From Jejuia sp. UBA6058 (lineage in GTDB: Bacteria > Bacteroidota > Bacteroidia > Flavobacteriales > Flavobacteriaceae), in contig DIYI01000017.1 of assembly GCA_002428965.1 (NCBI GenBank), positions 124,001-188,000 on the forward strand: 64,000 nucleotides of DNA, read 5' to 3'. Positions 16,525-24,940 of this stretch are shown piece after piece (position 1 is the stretch's first letter; every line of letters starts with the position of its first letter). Under the pieces are notes generated by a model, which saw only the letters and a list, made by a program, of their open reading frames with translations, did not search any database and was not told where the DNA came from. Position numbers and translations under genes: made by a program.

Positions 16525-19500
16525 CTATTTCTTGTAATACTTAGCATAACCGCGATAAGCCAATGCCCCAAGAACAATCCATATTAAAAATGCAATTGCT
16601 ATAAATTTGAGACTCACAATTTGATCCCCACTAGCATAAGAGTGTAAACCTGCCAAGTAAAAGTTTACCCCAAAATACGTCATCATTATACTTGCAAAAG
16701 CAAAAATTGATAACCAGTTAAACAACCAACGTCCACGAAGCCCTGGCACCAATCGCATATGGATCACAAAGGCATAAATCATAATACTAATCAAAGCCCA
16801 AGTTTCTTTAGGATCCCAACCCCAATAACGTCCCCAACTTTCATTGGCCCACATACCACCAAGGAAGTTACCGATAGTCAGCATTACTAATCCAACAGTA
16901 AGTGCCATTTCGTTAATAATGGTTAACTCTTGAATATTCAAGGACATTTTCTTCTTGTTTTTTTCAGTAGTACAAATCATTAGGAATAGTGACACAACCC
17001 CTAAAATCATGCCTAAAGCAAAAGGGCCATAACTCGCCACAATAACTGCAACATGGATCATTAACCAATAGCTATTCAATACAGGCTGAAGATTAGCAAT
17101 TGCGGGATCCATCCAATTCCAATGGGCGATCATTAAAATCATGGATGTTACAAATGCCGCAGAAGCCACCGTTAAATTAGATGATTTGCTTTCAAACATA
17201 GAAGGTAATGGAATAAGTGAGGCAACGTTTACATTACCCATGCGTTTATTTACAGTCTTCTTCACTTTACTAACACCTGTAATTAAACCGAATAACATGG
17301 TAGACCAAGCTACATAAATCATAGACTCATAAGCATCACTCCATGGTGCATGACCGGAAATATACCAACGCACAATCAAACCTGCGGTATGTAGTAAAAA
17401 CAGACCAACAATAATCCATTTAAGTACACCAACTGCACCACTTAAAAATTTGCTTTTTTCAGAGAAAATTTGAATAATCAACAGTACAAAAAACACAGTT
17501 CCGGCATACATATACCAGCTGAATAGCTTCTTAAAAATATCGTATTTATTATACAGCACTTCTGTGTTAACCTTATCGTCGCTTAGCATGACTTCGGCAC
17601 CATATTTTTGTTGTGTTTTTTTAAATGCCCCAAGTAGTTTATCAGGTTCAGAGAAGTCTCCAGTTTGTTTGGCTTCATTTAACTTAAACAAATACGCTCT
17701 AAAGCCGTTCTTGATAAAATTACCATAAAGCGAATCAGAAATTTTGGAGTTAAACCCTTCAAAAGTGTATTCAAAATTAGAAATCCATTTGTTGTTATCA
17801 TCCAAAGGAATTGGGAATATTTTTAAAGAACGCCCGCGAATCGTGTTATACAATAAATTCACTCGTTGATCCGTTTCTTTAAATTCTTTTTGAAACCCAT
17901 TAGGTACTTGTGCTTTGTAGGCCTCATCTAAAAAAGGTGATAATTTATATTCTCCTCTATCTGTAAAAAAAGAAGCCAGAGTCACATACTTTTCATCTTC
18001 TTCAGCGCCAATTAGTCGTCGTATAGAGTCTCCCTTTTTAAGCTTTAAATAAATTATTGGAACATTATACCATAATTGTGGACTCTCTTGCATGGACAAA
18101 AACACTTGATTCGCATCAAAATCCTCATAAGTATCGTGTTTACTTAGTTTTCGTAATAATTCAGAGGCATAGGTGTTTACAGGCATCATTCGTCCCCCAA
18201 TGTCCTGAATAACCATCCGCCCAAACTTGTCTGCATGTGCTTTAGGTGTAATATTCACCTCAAGGATGGAATCTATTTGTGTTTTTGTTGGGCCTTGAAA
18301 TTCGTGACCATGGTCTGAAGTTTTTTGGGTTTGCGCAAACCCCGAAAGCCCCAAACAAAGCATCAAAATAGTTAATAATTTTTCTTTTTTAGCCTTTACT
18401 TTCTTTAATCTTGACGTCAAATCGGAGAAGCGTGTGCCTTTGGCAAACATAATGGCCATCAAACCAAAATACAAAAGAATATATCCAATGTACGTAATCA
18501 ACGTACCCCAGTAATCGTGGTTTACAGAAAGAATGGTTCCTTTTTCATCTGGATCAAAACTAGATTGAAAGAAGCGATACCCCCGATGGTCTAAAATATT
18601 ATTCATGTAGATTTTGTAATCGTAGCTTCCCTCCTGCTCGTCAACTACGGTAACTTCGCTAGAATATGCTGAATAGCCTTTTTCTGTTCCTGGATAGCGT
18701 TCTGCTTCAAAGTCATTTAGTTTTACACCAAAAGGTAATTCTAAAACTTTTGAACCATAGCGGAATTCAAATTCCAAACCACCGACACTTACCTTTTTAA
18801 ACGCACCAAAACGACCTTTACCTCCAATTAAACCTAAGCTTTTGGTTTCGCCACCTGTAGTTATTTTTAAAACTGCACCATCATCATCATTTTTCAATAG
18901 TTGCGATTTTTTAACAACATCAAAATAACCCCTAGTAACAGGATTTGGAAAGGTTAATTGCATATTATTACCCAAGCTATACAATGACCTCAAATGTAAA
19001 GGTTGCAAACTATCTTTAACTAGTTTTCCTTTTACACCTGTAGCCATGGTCATATACTCGCCCTCAAAAGGGGAATTAATACTTAAAGCTCCTCCTGTAT
19101 AAGTAATATTTATAGCACCAGGTGTTAGTTTATTTAATGCAAATAATATATTATGAATATTTGCAACTTGTCCCTCTTTTAAAAAGTGATTGTGAGGACC
19201 GTTAACTCCCGCCTCCACTACTTTTAAATAAGATTCGCCATTTTCATCTGGAATTATACCTTCTTCAGCACCACCAATAAATTTTTCTAATTCGATATTA
19301 ATAGGCTGACCGTTATACTCGGTATCAATACTAAAATCATTATCCAATCTTGGAGAAAAATCAACTTCCTCCTCAATAGGCCGCATTTGATTGACACCGT
19401 TTATTTGATAATCCCCATAAATGCGTCCAGTGATGTAGGTTTTCTGTGATAAAAATGTGTTTTCCGTAGCACCTTCTCTAATCGCCATCATACCTTCAAA

Positions 19501-19821
19501 ACTAATATAACGCGTTATGGCAGCACCTAGCAGAATAAAAATGAATGATAAGTGCAAAATCAACGTCGCCCATTTTTCCTTTTTATAAAGACGGTATCTA
19601 AAAATATTGCCAACAAAATTCACAACAAAAAGCCCCATAATAGCCTCAAACCACCATGCATTGTAAATCAAGTTTCTGGTATATGGCGTAGGTGAGGTAT
19701 CTTGTCCTGCATCCATGAACGTACCCGCAGCCATAGCCGCAGCAAATGCGATAAAAAGAAATGCAGTAAGACGTGTAGAAAATAGAATTTTGGCGAGTTT
19801 TTCCAGCATAACAAATGACAC
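16525..19821 (-). CDS. ccsA: Fused cytochrome c biogenesis protein CcsB-CcsA
   Basis: 1098 residues joining the two subunits of the system II haem lyase. The N-terminal half is ResB/CcsB-like (several TM helices in the first 110 residues, a large periplasmic domain, TM near 440-465). A second signal-like helix near residue 485 is followed by a periplasmic insert, then the CcsA part (about 760-1098) with the haem-handling WWD signature in SWGRYWGWDPKETW (near 995-1008). It exports haem and ligates it to CxxCH apocytochromes in the periplasm. The fused arrangement is common in Bacteroidota and epsilon-proteobacteria. Monocistronic. Confidence 0.93.
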   Translation of the reverse strand: MSFVMLEKLAKILFSTRLTAFLFIAFAAAMAAGTFMDAGQDTSPTPYTRNLIYNAWWFEAIMGLFVVNFVGNIFRYRLYKKEKWATLILHLSFIFILLGAAITRYISFEGMMAIREGATENTFLSQKTYITGRIYGDYQINGVNQMRPIEEEVDFSPRLDNDFSIDTEYNGQPINIELEKFIGGAEEGIIPDENGESYLKVVEAGVNGPHNHFLKEGQVANIHNILFALNKLTPGAINITYTGGALSINSPFEGEYMTMATGVKGKLVKDSLQPLHLRSLYSLGNNMQLTFPNPVTRGYFDVVKKSQLLKNDDDGAVLKITTGGETKSLGLIGGKGRFGAFKKVSVGGLEFEFRYGSKVLELPFGVKLNDFEAERYPGTEKGYSAYSSEVTVVDEQEGSYDYKIYMNNILDHRGYRFFQSSFDPDEKGTILSVNHDYWGTLITYIGYILLYFGLMAIMFAKGTRFSDLTSRLKKVKAKKEKLLTILMLCLGLSGFAQTQKTSDHGHEFQGPTKTQIDSILEVNITPKAHADKFGRMVIQDIGGRMMPVNTYASELLRKLSKHDTYEDFDANQVFLSMQESPQLWYNVPIIYLKLKKGDSIRRLIGAEEDEKYVTLASFFTDRGEYKLSPFLDEAYKAQVPNGFQKEFKETDQRVNLLYNTIRGRSLKIFPIPLDDNNKWISNFEYTFEGFNSKISDSLYGNFIKNGFRAYLFKLNEAKQTGDFSEPDKLLGAFKKTQQKYGAEVMLSDDKVNTEVLYNKYDIFKKLFSWYMYAGTVFFVLLIIQIFSEKSKFLSGAVGVLKWIIVGLFLLHTAGLIVRWYISGHAPWSDAYESMIYVAWSTMLFGLITGVSKVKKTVNKRMGNVNVASLIPLPSMFESKSSNLTVASAAFVTSMILMIAHWNWMDPAIANLQPVLNSYWLMIHVAVIVASYGPFALGMILGVVSLFLMICTTEKNKKKMSLNIQELTIINEMALTVGLVMLTIGNFLGGMWANESWGRYWGWDPKETWALISIMIYAFVIHMRLVPGLRGRWLFNWLSIFAFASIMMTYFGVNFYLAGLHSYASGDQIVSLKFIAIAFLIWIVLGALAYRGYAKYYKK

Positions 19822-19939
19822 TTTTTTTGCTCGTGCAAAAATACGGATTAATCAGAATTTAAACCTGCATTTTAACAGGCTTTAAATACTTTTTAATTGT
19901 TTGGACTAATTCCAGATTGGAATTAATTGAAATCCTATA

Positions 19940-20034
19940 TCATTCAAAAGGAGGAACGACTGAAGAAGCTATAATAAAATGAGATTCTTCACTTCACTGC
20001 GTTGCGCTCTGAATGACAATTCTTTGAATTGTCA
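19940..20034. repeat. REP/MITE-like inverted-repeat element
   Basis: Left arm 19940-19970 (TCATTCA ... TGAAGAAGCT) is repeated imperfectly in reverse complement at 19982-20016 (AGATTCTTCA ... TGAATGA), with an internal TGACAATTC/GAATTGTCA hairpin at 20014-20034 that runs into the end of the DUF4268 gene. The CATTC...GAAGAATCT composition resembles short intergenic palindromes I know from many Bacteroidota genomes. Confidence 0.6.
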
Positions 20035-20460
20035 CCCCTCAATAACTTCCTTGTATTCCAAGAAAAATGCTTCAAACTTACTCATAGTTTCATTAAAAAA
20101 CACCATCACATCTCGCCATGAGTTTTTATTATGAATAGATACTTTTTGCTCTAAAGACACATAAATTCTTGAAATCTCCTTATGGTTTTCTAAGAAGTAT
20201 TCTTCTTCGTAAATAGCTTGAGGTAAATACTCTTCAGTCAAAATTGATTTTAATGCTTCCAACTTTTCCCAATACTTTATGCGATGTTCCAAATCATCCT
20301 CCAAGTCTAAAGCTACCAATGCTTTTTTCGTATCGAAATGAAATTTAAAGCTCAGACTTTTTAGTTTCGTATTATATAAAATCCATTTCCTAGGAAACGA
20401 TTTTCCAAAACTCGTCCAAAATTCTTGTCGTAATATGCGAGATTCTTCTTTGCTAAACAT
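20032..20460 (-). CDS. DUF4268 protein
   Basis: 142 residues, soluble. MFSKEESRILRQEFWTSFGK opening, IKYWEKLEALKSIL centre and NSWRDVMVFFNETMSKFE end are characteristic of stand-alone DUF4268 proteins of Flavobacteriia. Function unknown; in other bacteria DUF4268 is sometimes fused to or placed next to nuclease-like proteins, but nothing here supports that. Its TGA lies in the hairpin of the repeat element at 19940-20034, which could serve as its terminator. Confidence 0.75.
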   Translation of the reverse strand: MFSKEESRILRQEFWTSFGKSFPRKWILYNTKLKSLSFKFHFDTKKALVALDLEDDLEHRIKYWEKLEALKSILTEEYLPQAIYEEEYFLENHKEISRIYVSLEQKVSIHNKNSWRDVMVFFNETMSKFEAFFLEYKEVIEG

Positions 20461-20463
20461 ATA

Positions 20464-20546
20464 CTCAGCTTTTAGCTATTTGCTCTTAGCTACTAGCAAT
20501 AAAATTGGTTTCGAAAAGCTAAAGGCCAACAGCTACAAGCTAATTA
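20464..20546. repeat. AGCT-rich imperfect inverted repeat
   Basis: Intergenic stretch with repeated TAGCTnnTnGCT units on the left (20471-20498) answered by AAGCTAAAGGCCAACAGCTA on the right (20516-20535), an imperfect palindrome of about 30 bases per arm. Looks like a second short mobile or REP-type element between the ZIP and DUF4268 genes. Confidence 0.45.
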
Positions 20547-21221
20547 TTAGATGAAATAAGCAATTCCTACCCCCAAAATTATAGCCACAAACTTACTTAA
20601 GTTAAATTTATGCCCTTCACCACTTTCAAACAAAATGGTTGTAGAAATATGGAAAAATATACCAATAACAATCGCATTAATGCTATGTATTAATTGTTCA
20701 CTTAAATCTGCAGTATTGGAAATTAGTGTTCCCAAAGGCGTCATTACAGCAAACACCAATAAAAATGCAATAATTTGTGCTGTACTAAATTTCGACTTAA
20801 ATAAATACATACTTACCAAAGCCGCAATAGGGATTTTATGCACCAAAACACCATAGACCATGTCATTATGCTGATGAATCGGAAAACCCTCTAAAAAACT
20901 ATGAATACATAAGCTAATAAACAACAACCATGGAAATGTCCTCGCACCTTCGTTTATATGTAAATGCCCATGTTCCGCACCTTTAGAAAATATCTCCAAA
21001 ACAATTTGAAGTAAAATACCCGACATTATGAATAGTCCAGCAAGCTTTGTATCTAACTCGTGATACACTTCAGGAAGCAATTCAAAAAGCGTTAATGCCA
21101 ATAAAAACGCTCCACTAAAAGACAATAACAACTTTGTGTTCCAAGTGGTTTTGTTTTTGGTGAGTTTAGCTATAACCACGCCAATAATTACCGCGTAAAC
21201 AGGAAAAAGAAATTTATTCAT
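20547..21221 (-). CDS. ZIP-family divalent metal transporter
   Basis: 224 residues, eight predicted TM helices. The binuclear metal site of the ZIP family is visible in helix 4 as HSFLEG (near residue 107) and in helix 5 as HKIP (near 128); a His-rich loop (EHGHLH) sits between helices 3 and 4. Imports zinc or another divalent cation across the inner membrane. Related to ZupT/GufA-type proteins. Single gene flanked by repeat-like elements. Confidence 0.9.
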   Translation of the reverse strand: MNKFLFPVYAVIIGVVIAKLTKNKTTWNTKLLLSFSGAFLLALTLFELLPEVYHELDTKLAGLFIMSGILLQIVLEIFSKGAEHGHLHINEGARTFPWLLFISLCIHSFLEGFPIHQHNDMVYGVLVHKIPIAALVSMYLFKSKFSTAQIIAFLLVFAVMTPLGTLISNTADLSEQLIHSINAIVIGIFFHISTTILFESGEGHKFNLSKFVAIILGVGIAYFI

Positions 21222-21290
21222 TTAAAATTTTAGTTCAATCTAGTTTTAGTTCCGCAAGAGTGAGATAAATAAACGTCGATTATCGACTGG

Positions 21291-22022
21291 CTATTTAAAA
21301 ATCATTACCAAGCGCTCAGAGGTTTTGGTATCAAACTTTCGCAATTTGTAATCACCAAAAATGTCCAATAAATACACACCAGCAGCGGCAAACAAACTTT
21401 CAAAATCCGCTAAAGTAAATGCCTTTACCCTCTCCTGAAAATTAAACACCCTACCATTAGCCTCAAAATTAATGTCTTTAATAATGTAACCATCTTCCAC
21501 ATAACGCTTTTGGTAAAACGTAATCCCGTCCACCCTTTTACTATCTTCAGGCACCAAATTGGCAATCACGTATTCGGTATTCATAAAATCAATCACCCCA
21601 AAACCCGTATCGTTCAAATCTGCTTTAATGGCCTGTATGGTCTTTAGGTTATCGGCATCATCCTCAAAATACCCAAAACTGGTAAACAAATTAAACACCG
21701 CATCAAAGCGCTTTGGGTAAGGTTTGCACATATCATGCACCTCAAAACGCAACCTATGGTTTTCAAACTGTTTTGCATACGCAATGCTATTCACGCTCAA
21801 ATCAATCCCCGTAACATCATACCCAATCTTGTTCAAATACCGCGAATGGCGCCCTTTCCCACAAGCCAAATCCAAAATAGTACCACCCTCTGGCAAATTC
21901 AAATAATTGGTAAGGTTATCCATAAACACCTGCGCCTCAGTATCATTTCTATCCCTATATAAAATATGGTAAAACCGCGTATCAAACCACGATTTAAACC
22001 AAGTTGAAGTATCTTCCGTCAT
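21291..22022 (-). CDS. Class I SAM-dependent methyltransferase
   Basis: 243 residues from the ATG at 22022 (MTEDTSTWFKSWFDT). An upstream start at 22094 would translate the palindromic element 22033-22107 and is rejected. SAM-binding motif I is LDLACGKGRHSRYL (near residue 50), motif II TGIDLS, motif IV FNLFTSFGYF. A YHILYRDRN stretch near the N-terminus is typical of a Bacteroidota family of small-molecule methyltransferases. Substrate unknown. C-richer codon use than most of the window, like the gene at 22273. Confidence 0.85.
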   Translation of the reverse strand: MTEDTSTWFKSWFDTRFYHILYRDRNDTEAQVFMDNLTNYLNLPEGGTILDLACGKGRHSRYLNKIGYDVTGIDLSVNSIAYAKQFENHRLRFEVHDMCKPYPKRFDAVFNLFTSFGYFEDDADNLKTIQAIKADLNDTGFGVIDFMNTEYVIANLVPEDSKRVDGITFYQKRYVEDGYIIKDINFEANGRVFNFQERVKAFTLADFESLFAAAGVYLLDIFGDYKLRKFDTKTSERLVMIFK

Positions 22023-22032
22023 ATATTCTTTT

Positions 22033-22107
22033 GGGGGTTCCCCTATCGGGTCGGGCTTTCCGCTATATCTTTTCGCGAAGCGTCCCGAATTCATTTCGGG
22101 ATCTCAT
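22033..22107. repeat. GC-rich palindromic intergenic element
   Basis: Several stacked palindromes in an otherwise AT-rich setting: GGGG-TT-CCCC (22034-22043), TTCGCGAA (22072-22079) and TCCCGAA/TTCGGGA (22083-22089/22095-22101). The set resembles a short interspersed element seen in flavobacterial genomes (GCGAAAAGATATAGCGGAAAG core on the minus strand). It forms the leader of the methyltransferase gene. Confidence 0.6.
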
Positions 22108-22272
22108 TCACTTGAGACTAATTGTACGTACTTAGTCAAATCCGTCTTCAATGGCTCGCAAAAAGGATGCCGCTGCAATCCCTAACCCACTTATTTGCTA
22201 TGGTCATTTAATTGACCGCAAAATTAAACTATTTTTGCATCTTATCCGACACAATTACATTGGACGAAAACT

Positions 22273-23430
22273 ATGGCCGAAAATTTCAATATGGTAGCCA
22301 AAACCTTATTTGGTTTTGAAGAGATACTCGAAAAAGAACTCACACAACTCGGGGCGATGCACGTTAAAAAAGGCGTGCGCGTTGTAGAATTTGTGGGAGA
22401 CCAAGGGTTTATGTACAAAGCCAACTTAGGTTTGCGTACCGCCATAAAGATTTTAAAACCCATAAAAACCTTTCGTGTTCGTAGTGAAAGCGACTTGTAC
22501 GAGCAGATTAAAAAAATGCCTTGGGAACACTATTTAAAACCCACAGGCTCTTTGGCTGTAGATGCTACCATACATTCCGATTTGTTTAAGCACTCGCTTT
22601 TTATTGCGCAAAAAACAAAAGATGCCATTGTAGACCGTTTTCGTGAAAATACCGGCCAACGCCCCAATGTAGATTTAAAATTCCCCGATTTAAAAATTAA
22701 CGTACGCATTTCTAGAAAAGAATGTACCGTGTCTTTAGATACTTCGGGAGATTCTATGCACAAACGTGGTTATAAGTTGGCTACTAATATTGCCCCAATA
22801 AACGAAGTATTGGCAGCAGGATTAATTATGTTGTCTGGTTGGGATGGACAATCAGACTTTATGGATCCTATGTGCGGTTCGGGCACCATACCTATCGAAG
22901 CGGCGATGATAGCCTGTAACATTCCGCCAAACCTCATGCGAAAAGAATTTGCTTTTGAACGTTGGCAAGATTGGGATGTTGATCTCTTTGAAAAAATTGA
23001 GGAATCCCTCTTAAAGAAAACTAGAGATTTTCATCACCAAATTATAGGGTATGATAAAGCCCCAAGTGCAGTTCGTAAAGCTCAAGACAATGTAAAACAT
23101 GCCAATTTAGAAGATTTTATCACCATAAAACATGAAGATTTCTTTAAAACCCAAAAAGGCAAGCAACAAAAACTACATATGGTATTTAACCCACCTTATG
23201 GGGAACGTTTGGATATTGATATGCAACAATTTTACAAAGACATTGGTGATACACTAAAACAAAGCTACCCAGGAACCGATGCATGGTTAATTACCAGTAA
23301 TATGGCTGCCCTAAAACACGTTGGTCTGCGCCCTTCTAGAAAAATACACCTTTACAATGCCAAATTAGAATCGCGGTTGGTAAAATATGTGATGTATGAA
23401 GGGAGCAAGAAGGGGAAGTATATTAAATAG
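22273..23430 (+). CDS. THUMP-domain class I rRNA/tRNA methyltransferase (RlmL/TrmN-like)
   Basis: 385 residues: THUMP RNA-binding domain (about 45-160) followed by a Rossmann methyltransferase (170-380). MDPMCGSGT at 197-205 is the SAM motif and NPPY at 306-309 the N-methyltransferase motif that contacts the target base amine. This matches the N-terminal half of E. coli RlmL (23S rRNA m2G) and archaeal Trm14. Likely modifies guanine N2 in 23S rRNA or tRNA. Divergent from the methyltransferase at 21291; a GGTCA/TGACC inverted repeat (22202-22217) lies in the gap. Confidence 0.9.
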   Translation: MAENFNMVAKTLFGFEEILEKELTQLGAMHVKKGVRVVEFVGDQGFMYKANLGLRTAIKILKPIKTFRVRSESDLYEQIKKMPWEHYLKPTGSLAVDATIHSDLFKHSLFIAQKTKDAIVDRFRENTGQRPNVDLKFPDLKINVRISRKECTVSLDTSGDSMHKRGYKLATNIAPINEVLAAGLIMLSGWDGQSDFMDPMCGSGTIPIEAAMIACNIPPNLMRKEFAFERWQDWDVDLFEKIEESLLKKTRDFHHQIIGYDKAPSAVRKAQDNVKHANLEDFITIKHEDFFKTQKGKQQKLHMVFNPPYGERLDIDMQQFYKDIGDTLKQSYPGTDAWLITSNMAALKHVGLRPSRKIHLYNAKLESRLVKYVMYEGSKKGKYIK

Positions 23431-23473
23431 GGATTTTGGGTTGTTTATCTATAATTATTGTTTTTACTGCAAT

Positions 23474-24739
23474 TTATTCCGGCTTAAACTTTTTAAATAT
23501 TTCCGCTAGTTTATCCATATTCTCTATTGATATTAAAGTTTTTTCATCCCCTTTCTCTTTCCTCGGACGCAGAGGATCTTGATGAAGTTCATTAAGTACT
23601 TTAGTTAAATATTCGGCAACTTTTGTATCGTCTATATCCTTAATTTTATTTGCAAAAGCTAAAATTGATTTTGTTAAAACCACTTTATATTCATAGTCTT
23701 CTTCAAGGTTTCTTAAAAGCACGAATCTTTTCGCACAAAAAACAGCTCCGGATATTCCTATAGCTGTCAATGCTATTCGCCCAATTATGAAACCAATATT
23801 ATCCGTTGCTTTGAAGCCAACTTCAAATCCAAATAAATTTATTTCTCCACCAGTTAGTAAGTAACCAAATATCAATGTAATAATCACGAATATTACAGCT
23901 CCGACTAGCCAATATCTCTTATTTTTAGATTCAGATATTTTTTTAAGTCGAGAACTATATGCAGCAGCTATACCCTCTGTTTGCTTTAATTCTAAGGCAT
24001 TTTCAGCCTCTTTGATTAAGTCATTTGCAATTTTAAGTTTATCACTTAGTTCTTTATCAATATCAAATTTAAGATTGTCATAAATTTTAGAAAGCTTATT
24101 CTCATTGTCTTCAATATTTGAAGCAAAAGCCAAAATTTCTTTTTTTCTATTTTCAATTTCTTGCTCTGCTTCGGATATTGAATTAGATTTGGAGTCTATT
24201 TCTTCTTCGTCCGTTTCGTATTTTGATTTTAGTTCATCAGCCTTTTGACTTACAATGGTTATTTTTTCAGAATCCTCCTCAACCGATTCTTTAATTTCCC
24301 TTATTGAATTTTTAATATCTTCGGCCTCTTTTATATCTTTAAGAAGCCTCTTATAGCGTGTCCTTAAACTATTTATTTCCTTTACTTTTTCTTCAAAACC
24401 AATGTTTTTAGATGACATTTCCATCAATCTACTATTGTAGATAGTATTTGTTAAAGCATTATATTGAGGTATGACCTGATTAATATTGGTGGCGTATCTC
24501 TGAACATTGTTCAAGTGAGCATAAATGGCATTTCTTTGATTATAAGGCAGTTTTTCCAAATTACCATTATCTATTGAATCTGAAAGAAGATTTTTTATTT
24601 CCTTCATTCCTTCATACATCTCTAAAATTGATGTTTCTTGATTAATATAAGTTGGATTTGAAGTTTTCAAGTTTTCCAATTGCGTCTCAAATCTCTCATT
24701 TTCAAGAATGTTCTTTATGTTAGTTGTTGTTGATTTCAT
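23474..24739 (-). CDS. Coiled-coil membrane protein, function unknown
   Basis: 421 residues with no signal peptide. Residues 110-270 form a long charged coiled coil (REIKESVEEDSEKI, ISEAEQEIENRKKEI). Two TM helices follow (about 276-296 and 314-336) with a short loop containing LTGGEINLFGFEVGF, then a cytoplasmic tail rich in Lys (DPLRPRKEKGDEK). The topology suggests both ends in the cytoplasm and a hairpin anchor. I recognise no family. It sits 201 bases downstream of, and on the same strand as, the SH3/MBL hydrolase gene, with a 16-bp palindrome just before its start. Together they look like an accessory pair. Confidence 0.7.
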   Translation of the reverse strand: MKSTTTNIKNILENERFETQLENLKTSNPTYINQETSILEMYEGMKEIKNLLSDSIDNGNLEKLPYNQRNAIYAHLNNVQRYATNINQVIPQYNALTNTIYNSRLMEMSSKNIGFEEKVKEINSLRTRYKRLLKDIKEAEDIKNSIREIKESVEEDSEKITIVSQKADELKSKYETDEEEIDSKSNSISEAEQEIENRKKEILAFASNIEDNENKLSKIYDNLKFDIDKELSDKLKIANDLIKEAENALELKQTEGIAAAYSSRLKKISESKNKRYWLVGAVIFVIITLIFGYLLTGGEINLFGFEVGFKATDNIGFIIGRIALTAIGISGAVFCAKRFVLLRNLEEDYEYKVVLTKSILAFANKIKDIDDTKVAEYLTKVLNELHQDPLRPRKEKGDEKTLISIENMDKLAEIFKKFKPE

Positions 24740-24791
24740 TCTGTTTTAGTCTGCTTAAATCAAAGTTAGAATTTTCGCTCAATCAAATCAC

Positions 24792-24807
24792 TAAGTACTA
24801 GTACTTA
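24792..24807. promoter_or_regulatory. Perfect 16-bp palindrome upstream of the coiled-coil gene
   Basis: TAAGTACTAGTACTTA is its own reverse complement, 53 bases before the start at 24739. A perfect uninterrupted palindrome of this length in a promoter position suggests an operator for a dimeric regulator. No regulator gene is adjacent. Confidence 0.45.
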
Positions 24808-24940
24808 ATTATCAACAATTATGGTATCAGGAGAAATGAGGTGCGAACAAAGAAGATAATAATTGATCTTATAATACCCGGATTACTTTGTCCTGCTTCC
24901 TAGTAATAAACGGCAGGAGAGAAAACTCTATTTTTAAAAC

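Noticed and set aside
22023..22094. N-terminal extension of the class I methyltransferase
   Set aside because: Would translate a GC-rich palindromic intergenic element; product residues are low-complexity and not family-like.
22202..22217. GGTCA-N6-TGACC inverted repeat between the two methyltransferase genes
   Set aside because: Short and isolated; no regulator nearby, so not claimed as an operator.
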